Below, one piece after another: positions 34,931 to 46,085 of a DNA stretch of 64,000 nt. Under the pieces are notes generated by a model. The model saw nothing but the letters and a program-made list of their open reading frames with translations, was not told the origin of the DNA and ran no database searches. The translations under genes and the position numbers were made by a program. The stretch covers positions 197,001 through 261,000 of the forward strand of contig CAJNDS010000757.1 in the NCBI GenBank assembly GCA_905221605.1, given 5' to 3'. The DNA is from Symbiodinium natans (lineage: Eukaryota; Sar; Dinophyceae; Suessiales; Symbiodiniaceae). How positions within the stretch are numbered: position 1 is the first letter of the stretch; each line of letters begins with the position of its first letter.

Positions 34931-35401
34931 TAAGGGTCTGGGGAGGGATGAGGTCAAGGCTGACCCAGAGATGATCCGGTTCTTTGGGCAGCCTATGCTC
35001 GCGCACGCTCGCAGGGCTAGTGTTATTTCCCTCGCACTTTGGGGTTTTGGGTTTAGAGTTTGGGGTTTGGGGTATAGGGTTTGGGCTTTTGCTGGGGGCT
35101 TGGGTCCATTCCAGGGATTTAGGGTTTAGGGTTTAGGGTTTAGGGTATCTCTTTAGATGTTTAGAAGATCTGGCTCGGGCTTCCCTTCGCAACCCCAAAC
35201 CCAAAACTCTGAACTCTCAACCCTGAACCCTAAACCCTGAACCCTGAACCCTAAACCCTGAACCCTGAACCCTAAACGCTGAACCCTGAACCCTAAACCC
35301 TAAACCCTAAACCCTAAACCCTAAACCCTAAACCCTAAACCCTAAACCCTACTCCAACTCCAACCTTCAAACCCCCCCGGCAAACCCCCCGGCTGGCCGA
35401 G

Positions 35402-35467
35402 GAAGAACGCTGAGTACCGGGACCCCAAGTCCTCGAAAGCGCTCAGCAAGCTGAAGCACGGCTTGAG
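35402..35467 (+). CDS. SEC22: SEC22 exon 9: start of the SNARE helix
   Basis: GGCCGAG|G completes an Arg codon from exon 8, then KNAEYRDPKSSKALSKLKHG and L follow. Ungapped alignment to SEC22 continues into exon 10 if the exon ends after TTGAG. The intron would then begin GGTTTAGGG, with GT one base further on. The exact base is unresolved because the exon runs straight into a TTTAGGG array. Confidence 0.9.
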
Positions 35468-36785
35468 GGTTTAGGGTTTAGGGTTTAGGGTTTAGGGTTT
35501 AGGGTTTAGGGTTTAGGGTTTAGGGTTTAGGGTTTAGGGTTTAGGGTTTAGGGGCTTAGCGGCTTAGGGTCTAGGGCTTCTGGTGTTTCAACCGCAAGCC
35601 CTCTTCTATGTAAGGTTCTTTAATCTTCCTAGCCCCCCACGCCCTAGAACCCCAAGGATTGAGGGTTTAGGGATGAGGTCTAGGCTTGACACGCCGGGCA
35701 AAAGCCCTTAACACGCACCGCTCCCACTCAAACCCTAAACCCTAAACCCTAAACCCTAAACCCTAAACCCTAAACCCTAAACCCTAAACCCTAAACCCTA
35801 AGCCCAGAAGAGTGGAAGCCCCCAAGCTTGAGCCCGATTCCTGCATCATGAACCCGATGCCCCAAACCCTGAAGCCAGAAAGCCCTCCTCCCGGCAAGAC
35901 CTTGAGCTCTCAGGAGCTGAAAGCTGCAGGATTTCAGGTTTAGGGGCCTCAGAGTAGGCCCTAAACCCTAAACCCTAAACCCTAAACCCTTTAGGTTTCC
36001 TAGGGTTTAGCATTAGGGGTTTACAGGGTTTCCGGGTTTACAGGGCTTGAAACCCTAAGCCCTAGACCCCAAACCCGATAAGTCGCAGCATTTCGGGGGT
36101 TTCTTTTTCGAGAGCTGAGGAACAGCAACCTACAGGAGGTCTCAAACATCATGAGGCCGGGCGCCCGGCTTCGGGGGGGTTCAGGAGTTGGGCTTCGGGG
36201 CCTATCAAGGGATGAAGACTCGTACCCGTAAGGTTGCACCCCTAAACGTTCCCTTAATCTTCTACCCTAAACCCTAAACCCTACACCCTAAAGCCCTAAA
36301 GACCACAACCTTAAGGGGCCAGGGTAGAGTCCCTAGAGTTTAGGGTTCCGAGTGGTTTAGGGTTTAGGGTATAGGGTAGCCTAGTGTGCTGAGTGCTGTT
36401 TAGGGGTAAGCGTGGGATGAGCTGAGCTCGGACTCAGGGCTTGGCCCCAAAGAGATTTAGGGCTCAGGGTTTAGGGCTGCGGGTTTGGGAGTGGGGGTTT
36501 AGGTTTTAGGGTTTAGGGTTTAGGGTTCAGGGTTTAGGGTTTCAAAGCCAAAGTATGAAGCTCCAAACTCAGCGAAACCGTACACCAAGCCGGCGCCCCT
36601 ACGTAGGGCTCGGGGTTTTGGCCGCCGTCGTCCCGAGACCCACCTTTAGGGTCTGAGGTTGGGGCCCGAAGCCCCCAACCCTAAACCCTTTAAACCCTAA
36701 ACCCTAAACCCTAAACCCTAAACCCTAAACCCTAAACCCTAAACCCTAAACCCTAAACCCTAAACCCTAAACCCTAAACCCTATA

Positions 36786-37040
36786 AACCCTAAAGCCTAC
36801 AAACCCTGGACCCTATAAACGCCATAAAGCCCTAAGCCCTAACCCCATAAGCCCCTTAAAACCCTAAAAAACCCTGTACGCCCTGTAAGCTCTATGAACC
36901 CTAGTAAGCCGAATGAACCCTATAAAAGACTCATAAGAACCTCCTTAAAAAAAACCAAAACCCTAAACCAAAACCCTATAAAAGACTCATAAGAACTTCA
37001 TTAAAAAAGACAACCAAAACCCTATAAAGAACCTTTAAAA
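36786..37040. repeat. CCCTATAAA variant repeats before SEC22 exon 10
   Basis: Degenerate CCCTATAAA / AACCCTATAAAAGACTCATA units (the last appears twice, 36919 and 36976) run up to the acceptor at 37056. Confidence 0.75.
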
Positions 37041-37056
37041 ACCAAAAACACGACAG

Positions 37057-37114
37057 GCAGAACATCGACGAGATCTTGAAGCGCGGGGAGAACCTTGAGT
37101 CGGTGGGGAGGAAG
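37057..37114 (+). CDS. SEC22: SEC22 exon 10: SNARE motif with zero-layer Arg
   Basis: CGACAG|GCAG opens it. It encodes QNIDEILKRGENLESVGRK, matching NIEEVLQRGEALSALDSK; the Arg in KRG is the R-SNARE zero-layer residue that pairs with three Gln residues of partner SNAREs. A GC donor (GGAAG|GCCTCG) closes it in phase 0. Confidence 0.95.
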
Positions 37115-37830
37115 GCCTCGGAATTTTCTGCAGTGGCCTTTTCATTTGTTTGCATGAGAGGGTTTAGGGTTTAGGGTTTAGGGTTTAGGGTGAAAAGGGG
37201 TTTCGGGAGGGTTGTTCAGGGGTTTGGGGGCTTTTTTGTTTTTTTTTTCTAATGGGGGTTTAGGGCTTAGGGTGAAAGGGTTGTTCCTCTCTTTTTTGTT
37301 TGGGGGGGATTGTTTAGGGGTTTGGGAATTTGGGAAGGGGGGGGGGGTTGGCCATATTTTTTTTTTTAGGGTTTAGGTTCTTTTTTGGATTGTTCTGGAT
37401 TTTTGGAGTTTAGGGTTTTGGGAGGGTTTGGGGTTGGGTTTTTTAGGGTTGAGATTTTTAGCTGTTTGGGGGGTTGAGGTTTGGGGTTGGGGTTTGGGGT
37501 TTAGGTTCTTTCAGGGGTTTGGGGTTTTGGGGTTTGGAATTTGGGGTTCAGTTGTGGTTTTGGGGTTTAGGGTTTTGGGTTTAGGGTCCAGGGCTTGGGT
37601 TTTTTTCGGGGGGTCTTCATAGTTAGCGGGATGCCCTTTCTTCTACCAGGTTATTGTGGGAAAACGTAGGGGAGGGGCCTGGGCCCTGAACCCTACACCC
37701 AAAACTAAACCCTAAAGCCCAAACCCCAAACCCCACACCCCACACCCTAGAACCTAAAACCCAAATCCTAAACCCAAAACCCCAAACCCCAAACCCTAAA
37801 CCCTAAACCCTAACCCTAGTGTTCGTGAAG

Positions 37831-37892
37831 GCCAACAGCATCAAGGAGGAGTCGAAGAAGTTCCGGGGCATGACGCAGCAGCTGAGCTTCCA
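37831..37892 (+). CDS. SEC22: SEC22 exon 11: C-terminal half of the SNARE helix
   Basis: GTGAAG|GCC opens it in phase 0. It encodes ANSIKEESKKFRGMTQQLSF and matches ANNLSSLSKKYRQDAKYLN. A GC donor (TTCCA|GCCACT) leaves phase 2. CCCTAAA is immediately upstream. Confidence 0.94.
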
Positions 37893-38315
37893 GCCACTTG
37901 GGCTCTGGGCTTTTCTGAAAACAGGGCTTAGGGTTTGGGGTTTGGGGTTAAGGGGTTTAAGGTTTAGGTTTGGGGTTTAGGGCGGCCGGTTTAGGGTCCA
38001 TGTCCTGGGAGTTTTAACGGTTTTGGTGTTAGTTGGATTTGTTTACATAGGATAGGGTTTGGGGTTTAAACTTAGGGTTCAGGGTCTGGGGTTTAGGGTG
38101 TGCTAGACATTGAAGGCTTTGCGGAATGTCTGGGTTTGTACAGGGTGCGTGCATAGAAAGTTGATCCCAACCCCAAAGCCTAGACCCGAACCCAAAACCT
38201 CAAACCCTAAACTCAAACCTAAACCCAACAATCCTAAACCCTAAAAACCTAAACCCTGAAACCTGTAACCCTGCAACCCGGCAACCCTTTAACCTGAGCC
38301 CTAAACAAAGCCCAG

Positions 38316-38338
38316 GACGATGTTGCAGAAGCCGCCTG
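38316..38338 (+). CDS. SEC22: SEC22 exon 12: 23-nt micro-exon before the membrane anchor
   Basis: GCCCAG|G completes a Gln codon, then TMLQKPP. A GT donor that is itself the telomere-like heptamer (CCTG|GTTTAGAG) leaves phase 1. A shorter version ending after CAGAA would join QK directly to WAAR, as in the family, but would then lack a normal acceptor. Confidence 0.75.
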
Positions 38339-39442
38339 GTTTAGAGACGGCGGTCATGGGGCTCCCTAAACTCCTTAATTCCTGAACGGTCTCTTTAGGG
38401 TTTAGGGTTTAGGGTTTAGGGTTTATTGAAATTATTCCGGGTTCAGGTTCGGGAAGTTTCGAGGAAAGTTTCGGTTTTTAAACTTTTGAATAATTTCAAG
38501 TTACAGGGGGCTTGAGGGTTTAGGGTTTAGGGTTTCATGTTGCACCAGCTTGAGTGTGCGGTCCGCCCTGAACTGTCGAATGACTTTGTCCTCTTTAGAC
38601 CGTCCCGGGATTTGACATGACCCTAAACCCTAAACCCTAAACCTCAAAGGGGATGAGTAAATATGATTTTGAAAGGGACGGAGAGGCCCTTCAAGCCACT
38701 TTTTGGCGCACCGCGTTAATTTTCACACGACACCCGGAAGACTTGCTCAAATTGCGGACCTCATGTTTCTGCGGCCCGAAACAGTCACACGGTCCTGAAT
38801 AGCCCGGACAACGTAACTGCATTCTGGGGGCTGAGTCCAACATTAGGGTGCAGGGTTCAGGGTTTGGGGATTAGGCCCTTGACGCCCTAAACTCCTTCAA
38901 CCCGATCTGCAGGCTTCGCTTTGCAGCGCACTGTCGATTTAGGGTCTGGGGGTTCGGCTGTCTGGGCAGAGTTATCATGTCGGCTAAGCCCTTCTAAATC
39001 CTGAACCCCGAAAGAGCCCCTGTCTTTCATCGGCTAAATCGAGAACAGTCTTCAAACTCCCTTACCACACTTCCTACGACCACCGAAAGCCCTGTCCTAA
39101 CCCTATCTAAGCTTCAGGGTTTAGGGTCTAGGGTTGAGGGTTGAGCCTGAAGGGTTCAGGGTTTTAGGCTGCTGCCAGTAGCCCAGAACCTCGCATCGCC
39201 CAGACTCCCTCAACGCCTGAACCCTAATCCCTAAACCCTAAACCCTCCTTGATGAAGTATGTAACGACTTCTGGGGGCGGTTGAAAAGTATCCTTGGTAC
39301 CAACTTGCAGGGCTTCTGGGTGTCAGGCTTTGGTGGTTTCAGGGTTTCGGCTCGACTGGATACAGCTTGGAACCCCGAAAGCCCACTTCGCGGAAAAAAA
39401 GACACGCGCTTTAGGGTTTAGGGTTTAGGGTTTAGGGTTTAG

Positions 39443-39534
39443 GGGCTCCGGAGTGGGCAGCTAGGTACGGCATCTTCGTCGTCGTGGGGCTGATGGTGTT
39501 CCTGCTGATCTGCTTCAAACTTCTCAAAACGTGA
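39443..39534 (+). CDS. SEC22: SEC22 exon 13: transmembrane anchor and stop
   Basis: The acceptor is the telomere-like repeat itself (GTTTAG|GG). The exon encodes GAPE, then WAARYGIFVVVGLMVFLLIC and FKLLKT, ending at TGA 39532-39534. This is the single C-terminal membrane segment with a very short lumenal tail typical of a tail-anchored R-SNARE. The next gene's candidate exons begin about 0.2-2.3 kb downstream. Confidence 0.93.
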
Positions 39535-39744
39535 GGCTGCTTAGCCCTGCCGCGCCCTGTGGCAGTCTCCCGCACAGAAGCCCTAGGACCCCTCAACCCT
39601 AAACCCCTAAACCCCTGAACCCGAAACCCTAAACCCTAAGCCCTAAACCCTAAACCCTAAACCCTAACAAGGTCCTAGTAGAACATGCCTCCATGTCTGA
39701 AGGCTTCGGCCCTTGAGGTCTCTTTCTGTTTCCGGTTGGCAAAG

Positions 39745-39777
39745 AGCAGAGCTACTGGTGCAACACAAATCGCTTCG
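39745..39777 (+). CDS. Candidate exon after SEC22 (weak)
   Basis: Between CCCTAAA (39613-39667) and TTTAGGGG (39785), the frame (E)QSYWCNTNRF ends with a GT donor (TTCG|GTTCAAG). It may be an early exon of EF-B. No homology is visible. Confidence 0.3.
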
Positions 39778-39781
39778 GTTC

Positions 39782-39945
39782 AAGGGTTTAGGGGCTTAGG
39801 GGTTTAGGGGTTTAGGGGTTTAGGGGTTTAGGGGTTTAGGGGCTTAGGGGTTTAGCGGTTTAGGGGTTTAGGGGTTTAGGGGTTTAGGGGTTTAGGGGTT
39901 TAGGGGTTTAGGGGTTTAGGGGTTTAGGGGTTTAGGGGTTTACTG
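39782..39945. repeat. Homogenised TTTAGGGG (8-mer) array
   Basis: About 19 copies of TTTAGGGG, with two TTAGGGGC variants. Located just after the SEC22 stop. Confidence 0.95.
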
Positions 39946-40594
39946 TTTAGGGTTAGGCCATCGACTTCAAAGCGCAATCCCCTAAAAAGGGTTACATAGG
40001 GGGAAGATAGGTTATGCCTAGTTCCCCAACTCCCCACTGAGAGCTAGATAGATGTTTCGGATTTCGATGTCTTCGCTGGGTGCTTCGTACAAGGTTGACT
40101 GCAGGGGCGCGCCTTCAGTGCGTTAACGTCGGCTCGACTTGCAGATTTGAGCCCCACCTGCACATCCGACCGATTAGGCTCGACAAAAAACCGAAGTGCG
40201 CGGAAGCCCTGAACCCTAAACCCCAAACCTTAAACCCTGAAGCCTAAAAACCCTAAACCCCAAACCCCAAACCCTAAACCCTAAACCCCAAACCCCAAAC
40301 CCAAACCATAAACCCTAAACCCTAAATGAACCCGATAAACCCCAGTGCTCGAAAATAGGAGGCCAGCCCGTAGGGCTTAGAACTGGCGACTCGACAGCTT
40401 GTGTAGATCCGATTTCAACCTCCTCAGTTCGGGTTTAGGGTTTGGGGTTTGGGGTTTGGGGTTTAGGGTTTATAAGGCCCTATAAACCCTATAACAGACA
40501 AATTACCTACAGCCCTGCATAGAGCCTGTAAACCCTATAAACCCTACTACATACAAACCTAAGACCCAAAAGACCCTATGAAACCCGATAAGAA

Positions 40595-40709
40595 GCCTCA
40601 ACGGCGGGCTCAAGTGTCGCCGCCTCACCATCAAGTCAGAAACGCTGACGTATCCATTGCTCCAGCGCATCAACCTCTCAAGACCTTCCCAAACCTCGAG
40701 AGCCTTCTG
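40595..40709 (+). CDS. Candidate exon, possibly of EF-B
   Basis: Non-repetitive 115-bp block between degenerate CCCTATAAA and TTTAGGG (40714). The frame with the best codon bias reads GGLKCRRLTIKSETLTYPLL then QRINLSRPSQTS, closing at CTG|GTCTTTAGG. A second frame is also open. No domain is recognised. Confidence 0.33.
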
Positions 40710-40914
40710 GTCTTTAGGGTTTAGGGTTTGGGGTTTAGGGTTTAGGGTTTGGGGTTTAGGGTTTAGGGTTCAGGTGGGTGATTTCTTAGTAGCTCGGTGG
40801 TGGCTTTTCTTGATGATTTTTGGGGGTTAGGGTCCTGTATCAACTCCCCTCAAAAAAGGGGTTCCCTCTCTTCCAAAAGGGTTCAGGGTTTAGGCTTTTG
40901 GGTTTAGGGCAATG

Positions 40915-41200
40915 TTAGCGGTTCCAATGCATCAAACTCTCAGAAGCGGACCTTCCCGCGTAGTATGCTAGAACGAGACTGCTGTGTGTAACCGCATGGG
41001 CAAGGCTTAGCAGGTTAGTATAGTGGACCAGGGCCACAGGAGCATTTGCCAACTTCGATAGCACGGCTACGTCGCGTGGCGACGTGCTGCCAGCGTACGG
41101 CCAACGGACAAACACGCCGTCAGAGCCGGCTGGTCTCGCATTTGTTACCTTATTGAGTGTGGCGCATGCCAAGGCCATCTAATGGCAAGACGTGTGGGTG
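40915..41200. other. Non-telomeric block, no confident gene
   Basis: A 285-bp unique block with an 87-residue minus-strand frame starting MALACATLNKVTNARPAGSD. Codon bias is modest and no splice or domain support is visible. It may be an element fragment. Confidence 0.35.
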
Positions 41201-41704
41201 GGTTGTTTCGAGAGTTCAGGGTTCAGAGTGTAGGGTAGCTACGTAGCCTAAGGGAGGCCATGGTAGAGTATTAGTACAGTATTCGATTATTCCACTACTA
41301 CTATATTATACTATTCGTATAGTATTGCATTATATATTTTTCGACATCTCTCCAGCTAGGAGGATTAACCAACTTGCGGCTGCCTACAGTCGGGAACCAA
41401 AAGCGCGCTTGACACTCGCTCGTTCAAGCTTACCCCCTCCCCGTGACATTAAACCCCCCCACCCCAACCCCACCCACGCCCCGAATATGAAATACTCTGA
41501 CTATAGTGACATTATACCCTAAACCCTAAACCCTAAATGCGTGCATAGTGTATTGGGGGTATTTAGTTTTTGGGCGGAGGGGACTAGGAATGCGCCTTAA
41601 CGACACGCTCCGAACCCCGACCGCGGAGCCCTCCTGATAAACCCGAAGCTTTGAACCCAGATTGCTGGCCCTAAACCCCAAACCCTAAACCCCAAACCCT
41701 AAAC

Positions 41705-41835
41705 CCTAAACCCCCAAACCCCCAAACCCCCAAACCCCAAACCCCAAACCCCAAACCCCAAACCCCAAACCCCAAACCCCAAAACCCAAACCCCAAACCC
41801 CAAACCCCAAACCCCAAACCCCAAACCCTAAACCC
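41705..41835. repeat. Homogenised CCCCAAA array
   Basis: About 15 copies of the variant CCCCAAA between CCCTAAA units, just upstream of the exon candidate at 41859. Confidence 0.93.
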
Positions 41836-41858
41836 TAAACCCTAAACCCTCCCTTTAG

Positions 41859-41943
41859 AACAGACTCGGGCTCTTTGGTTCCCTGGGCGGCTGTTACCCA
41901 ATGCTCCAGACAGTGCGGGAGTGGAAAGGCAGCACGAGCTCGG
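41859..41943 (+). CDS. Candidate EF-B exon
   Basis: CCTTTAG|AAC to TCGG|GTAGGTT, between CCCTAAA and TTTAGGG. The frame with strongest third-position G/C reads NRLGLFGSLGGCYPMLQTVR then EWKGSTSS. The acceptor lacks the usual AG|G. Its place in EF-B rests on position only. Confidence 0.38.
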
Positions 41944-42029
41944 GTAGGTTGCGGGTTTGGGGTTTAGGGTTTAGGGTCGCCTGAGGCCCTAAACTGCCCG
42001 GAGCCGTAAGACCTAAACTGGTTGAGAAG

Positions 42030-42071
42030 GTGCACTCATTCCCCCACTATGATGTCAAACCACGATTTCAG
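42030..42071 (+). CDS. Candidate EF-B exon
   Basis: GAGAAG|GTG opens and TTTCAG|GCTTCTG closes a 42-nt block encoding VHSFPHYDVKPRFQ with the AG|G and GC signals typical here. Homology is not visible. Confidence 0.38.
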
Positions 42072-42464
42072 GCTTCTGACGAATTGTGCGATTTGGGGTT
42101 AGGTTTAGGTGTTTAGTTTGGTGGACGGGGCATTGGCGTGAGGACGCGGGGCTCTGCTTGGGGCAGTTTGTGCTGGTGTGTTGATTTGCAACTCTGTGTT
42201 CTTGATACAGGAACTTGGATTAGACTAACATGGCAGGGCTACAACGGAAATGATTGTGTCCTTTCATCATCACAGTGCTTACTTTAGGTTCCTTAACATG
42301 CTTAACGGCAACCCAGCAGAAGGATGCCAGGTGAGCCTTAAACACTAAACCCTATACCCTATACCCTAAACCCTAAACCCTAAACCCCAAGCCCTAAAGC
42401 CTAAAGCCTAAAGCCTAAACCCTAAACCCTAAACCCTAAACCCTAAACCCTAAACCCTCACCAG

Positions 42465-42509
42465 GAGGCACGGTGCCTGCCAGATCAGGGGGCTGGCGCC
42501 CGAGGAGGG
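42465..42509 (+). CDS. EF-B exon: turn before EF-hand helix
   Basis: CACCAG|GAGG opens it. It encodes RHGACQIRGLAPEE plus a partial Gly codon. CQIRGLAPEEG aligns without gaps to CDDYGCIPTEG of the second EF-B module. The GT donor (GAGG|GTGTTA region) leaves phase 2, which does not fit the next exon's apparent start, so this junction is unresolved. Confidence 0.55.
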
Positions 42510-43060
42510 GTGTTAAAGGAGCTCGTCGTTGTACCCCAAAGCGCCTAGGGTTTGGGGTTTGGGGTTTAGGATTTAGGGTTTGGGGTTTAGGGTTTAGGGC
42601 TTGGGGTTTAGGGTTTAGGGTTTGGGGTTTGGGGTCTAGGGTTTGGGGTTTTGGTGGGGTTTTTGGGGGCTCAGGGTATGAGCCCGTGAGAATTAAAATG
42701 TCTAGTTCTGACGCCTGTCGCCGTGAGTTTGAAATCGGATCTTCCAGCTGCAGGTAATTCGGAAACAGCCTCCCCCTAAGCTCTAGACCCTAAGCCCTAC
42801 ACCCTAAGCCCGGAACCGTAAACCCCTAAACCCCTAAACCCGAAACCCTAACCCCTGAATATCAAAAAGCCCTACGCTCCCAACAGCTCCTAGATCCTAA
42901 CAGCCCTTAGAAGCCCTTAAGAGCCCGTTAACAGCCCTTGAAAGGCCTAGAAGCCCTTTAAAAGCCCTTAGGAGCCCTTCAGAGCCCTTTAACAGCCCTT
43001 AGAAGCCTTCGAAATAAAAGCCCTTAGAAGCCCTTAAAAGCCCTTACGCTGCGTGCCCAG

Positions 43061-43106
43061 TGGAGCTTCCCATCCTTTAGCTGGCTGGTCGACCAGGGGG
43101 AGCGAG
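43061..43106 (+). CDS. EF-B exon: helix into a degenerate EF-hand loop
   Basis: GTGCCCAG|TGG opens it and CGAG|GCAGC closes it with a GC donor in phase 1. It encodes WSFPSFSWLVDQGER(G), aligning to LSKEAFFALVDDESDRG. The loop is one residue short, so calcium binding here is doubtful. The acceptor lacks the usual following G. Confidence 0.65.
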
Positions 43107-43911
43107 GCAGCTTTTGGTGAGGGCTTTGGTTCAGGACTTGGGAGGGTTGCGGGCTTAGGGTTTTTAGGAGGGTTTAGGGTTGGGAGGGTTCAGGCCTAGG
43201 TTTCAGGTTAGGAGGGTTTAGGGCTTGGGGTTAGGAGGGTTTAGGGCTTATAGAGGGTTACGAGGGTCGACGAGGGTTTAGGGCTTAGGTTAGGAGGGTT
43301 AGGAGGGTTAGGGTTTAGGCGTAGGGTTTAGTTTTGAGGGTTCCCTCGCACTTTAGGGTTTTAGGGTTGTTTTTTCAGGGCTCTAAGGCCTCCCAAAAAG
43401 TTTCTCTTACCTCACAGCCCCTCTTATATCTGACATGGTTTAGGGTTTAGGGTCCCTTCCGAGCTACTAGTTGCAGCACAGGCCCTTCTGTGTTCCAAGC
43501 CAGATATTGATTCCCCCCCCCCCCCCCCCCCCCTGTGCGCGGGTAGATGCACCTGCAGCCCTTCGGGTTTAGGGTTTAGGGTTTGCGGTTCAGGGTTTAG
43601 GGTTTAGGGATTAGGGTTCAGGGTTCAGGGTTCAGGGTTTTCGGATTGGGGTGCCGAGTGTCTTCCGCGTACATTGTTCGTGGTGCTTAGGAGGATGCTG
43701 GAGGATCCCTGCCGGCCATGCAGAATGCAGGGTTTAGGGTTTAGGGTTTAGGGTTTAGGGTTCAGGGTTCAGGGTTCGGGGTTGGGACAACATGAGATGA
43801 GATTCGATTGCTCCGCAAAGTGGATCGCCGATGCTGCAGGGCTGCTTAGCGTAGCTTTGGGGCTGCCAGGGGCCTGTACTAAACCTGCCCCCGGGATGAT
43901 TGATCTAAATA

Positions 43912-44238
43912 GTGGGCCCCTTTCGTACCCTAAACCCTAGACCCGAAACCCCAGAAAAACCCTTAAGCCTAAACCCTGGTACCCTAGGCGTTAAGGGAGA
44001 TATAGTTGACAATCAAGACAGTGCTTTTAATTTCCTCCGCTGGTTGCCACGCCCCGGGCCCCGCGAACCAGCCCGCCGCAGAATCTTCAACTTTGAAGCC
44101 ATAGCCCCCCAAGCTTCCCAATTCAGGGATGGGGCTCTGCTTCGAGACTCGCAAACATGCTTGTGGGCTACTGTTATGAAGCTTCGTAGAGTTACGAAGC
44201 TTCTGGGTTCAACAAAGGCAGATCTCCACAGTCTTTAG
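43912..44238. other. Open block without assigned gene
   Basis: The + strand is open for 108 codons (mid-part VDNQDSAFNFLRWLPRPGPR) but begins in CCCTAAA-derived sequence and ends past a hairpin at 44178-44203. It lies in an EF-B intron between two exons that join in phase without it. Probably non-coding or an element fragment. Confidence 0.3.
44178..44203. repeat. 11-bp perfect hairpin (GAAGCTTCGTA / TACGAAGCTTC)
   Basis: Two exact 11-bp arms with a 4-bp loop in an EF-B intron. Function unknown. Confidence 0.85.
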
Positions 44239-44521
44239 ACTTGGTGGCCCTGTTGTGCCCCTTTACTTTTTCTTTGGCTCCACATTCCCCTGTAAAGTAG
44301 CCAACCCCAAACAAGGTGCCTTATCATAATATGGTTCCTGGCCCTAAACCCTAAACCCTAAACTCTAAACCTTAAACCCTTAACCCTAAGCCCATATAAC
44401 TTATAAACCCTAAGCCCTCCTTACTGTGTAATCTGGTTTCTGGCCTAACCCTAAACCCTAAACCCTAAACCCTTAACCCTAAACCCTACACCCTAAACCC
44501 TAAACCGGAGAGTCGACACAG

Positions 44522-44571
44522 GCGTTTATTGCACCGACGAGGAGCTTCGCCTCATGCTGCAGGGCCGCAAG
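44522..44571 (+). CDS. EF-B exon: end of first EF-hand loop and exit helix
   Basis: CGACACAG|GC completes the Gly codon from 43106. It encodes VYCTDEELRLMLQGRK, matching CYCTENQLQAMLLHG and CYCSDEELAR in sister modules. It ends with a GT donor (CGCAAG|GTTCC), 6 bp before TTTAGGG. Confidence 0.78.
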
Positions 44572-45449
44572 GTTCCTTTAGGGTCGGGGGCTTGGGGGTT
44601 TAGGGTTTAGGGTTTAGGGTTTAGGGTTTAGGGTTTAGGGTTTAGGGTTGGGGGTTTAGGGTTTAGGGTTGGAGGTTTATGGTTTGGGGTTTAGGGTTTA
44701 GGGTTTAGGGTCGGGGTCGTCAGCCCGAAACCCTCAAACCTAAACCCTAAACCCTCTTACGACCCTAACCCTAAACCCGAAACCGTAAACCCCCAAAGCC
44801 TAGGGTTTAGGGTTTAGGGTTCAGGGTTCAGGGTTTAGGGTTTAGGGGGCCTATAACCCAGTTTTGGCCCTGCCGTGCTTTTGGGAAGTGCCCCCCCCCC
44901 CCCCCCCCCCGCAAGTTCGTGCATGGAGCTTTGCAGCACGAGCTTGGGCTTGCGAGGGTCTCGCCATCTTCCTCGAAAAATTGGCTTTGAAAGGTTTAGG
45001 GTTTAGGGTTAGGGTTTCGGGTTTGGGGTTTAGGGTTTAGGGTTTAGAGTTTGGGGTTTGGGGTTTCTGCTAGAATGCCCAGTAGCAACCTTACTCCGTT
45101 TTTGTGGGGCGTCAGAACTTCATAAGCTCCTTTGAGCCAAAACGGTACCAGAGGGTACCTTTTTATGCTCACGTTCCTGGAAAACTTAGCCAGCGTAACG
45201 ATTTTGAGTTGTACTTTATGCCGACAGACCCCTCAACCCCCAAACCGCCAAACCCCTAAACCCCTAAACCCCTAAGCCCCTAAACCCCTAAATCCCTAAA
45301 CGCCTAAACCCCTGAACCCCTAAACCCCTAAACCCTAAACTCAGCCACTGGTGCATCCTAGCTTCCCCTCACTGGTACCGATCTTTCCAGAGTTTGATCC
45401 CGCGAAAGAGCTTGGGGGGATATGAGGTGCCTATTTCCCCGTTCCCTAG

Positions 45450-45620
45450 GAAGAACCCCTAAACCCCTCAACCGCCAAACCCCTAAACCCCTAAACCCCT
45501 AAACCCCTAAACCCCTAAACCCCTAAACCCCTAAACCCCTAAACCCCTCAACCCCTCAACCCCTCAACCCCTCAACCCCTCAACCCCTCAACCCCTAAAC
45601 CCCTAAACCCCTAAACCCTA
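45450..45620. repeat. Homogenised CCCCTAAA / CCCCTCAA array
   Basis: Eight-base units CCCCTAAA with an internal block of CCCCTCAA. A related run lies at 45238-45330. Confidence 0.93.
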
Positions 45621-45646
45621 AACCCCAAAAAAGAATCCCCGGCCAG

Positions 45647-45688
45647 GTCTCAAATCCACTGCCCCCAGCACCGGCCGACGGTTTCTGG
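45647..45688 (+). CDS. Probable EF-B linker exon
   Basis: CGGCCAG|GTC to TTCTGG|GCATTGG encodes VSNPLPPAPADGFW in phase 0, continuing from the phase-0 end at 44571. It is proline-rich, as expected of a linker. It sits between CCCCTAAA and TTTAGGG arrays. Confidence 0.5.
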
Positions 45689-45983
45689 GCATTGGGCTTA
45701 GGAAGTGTTGGTTTAGGGTTTAGGGTTTAGGGTTTAGGGTTTAGGGTTTAGGGTTTAGGGTTTAGGGTTTTGGTTGGGATTTCAGGAGAGCCTTTCGAGC
45801 TCCGGGTTTCAGGGTGTAGGGTTGGGGGGTTCAGGGACTACATGGGGCATTGGGATTGGCGAACAGGCTGCGGTTTTTGTGGGATGGTAGGCTCTAACCT
45901 ATCGTGGTGTAGGGTTCCCCAAAACCCGAAGCCCTAAGCCCTAAACCCTAAACCCTAAACCCTAAACCCTCTGCTTATTGCAG

Positions 45984-46019
45984 GTCGTCGGATGCCTGAT
46001 GAGACCCTCCCTGCGGCCA
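45984..46019 (+). CDS. Probable EF-B linker exon
   Basis: ATTGCAG|GTC to CGGCCA|GTCCTC encodes VVGCLMRPSLRP in phase 0, with a clean AG|G acceptor and a GT donor. CCCTAAA precedes and TTTAGGG follows at 46041. Confidence 0.48.
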
Positions 46020-46085
46020 GTCCTCAAAACAGAAAAGCCTAGTTTAGGGTTTAGGGTTTAGGGTTTATAGAAATTGTATAGGGTT

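Noticed and set aside
35895-35936. Candidate micro-exon ELKAAGFQ in SEC22 intron 9
   Set aside because: Exons 9 and 10 align to SEC22 without a gap when joined directly; adding eight residues would break the SNARE heptads.
41859-41943. Thrombospondin type 1 repeat (frame with WAAVTQCSRQCGSGKAARAR)
   Set aside because: The spacing is suggestive, but another frame has far stronger third-position G/C and the block lies among EF-hand exons, so the resemblance is probably chance.
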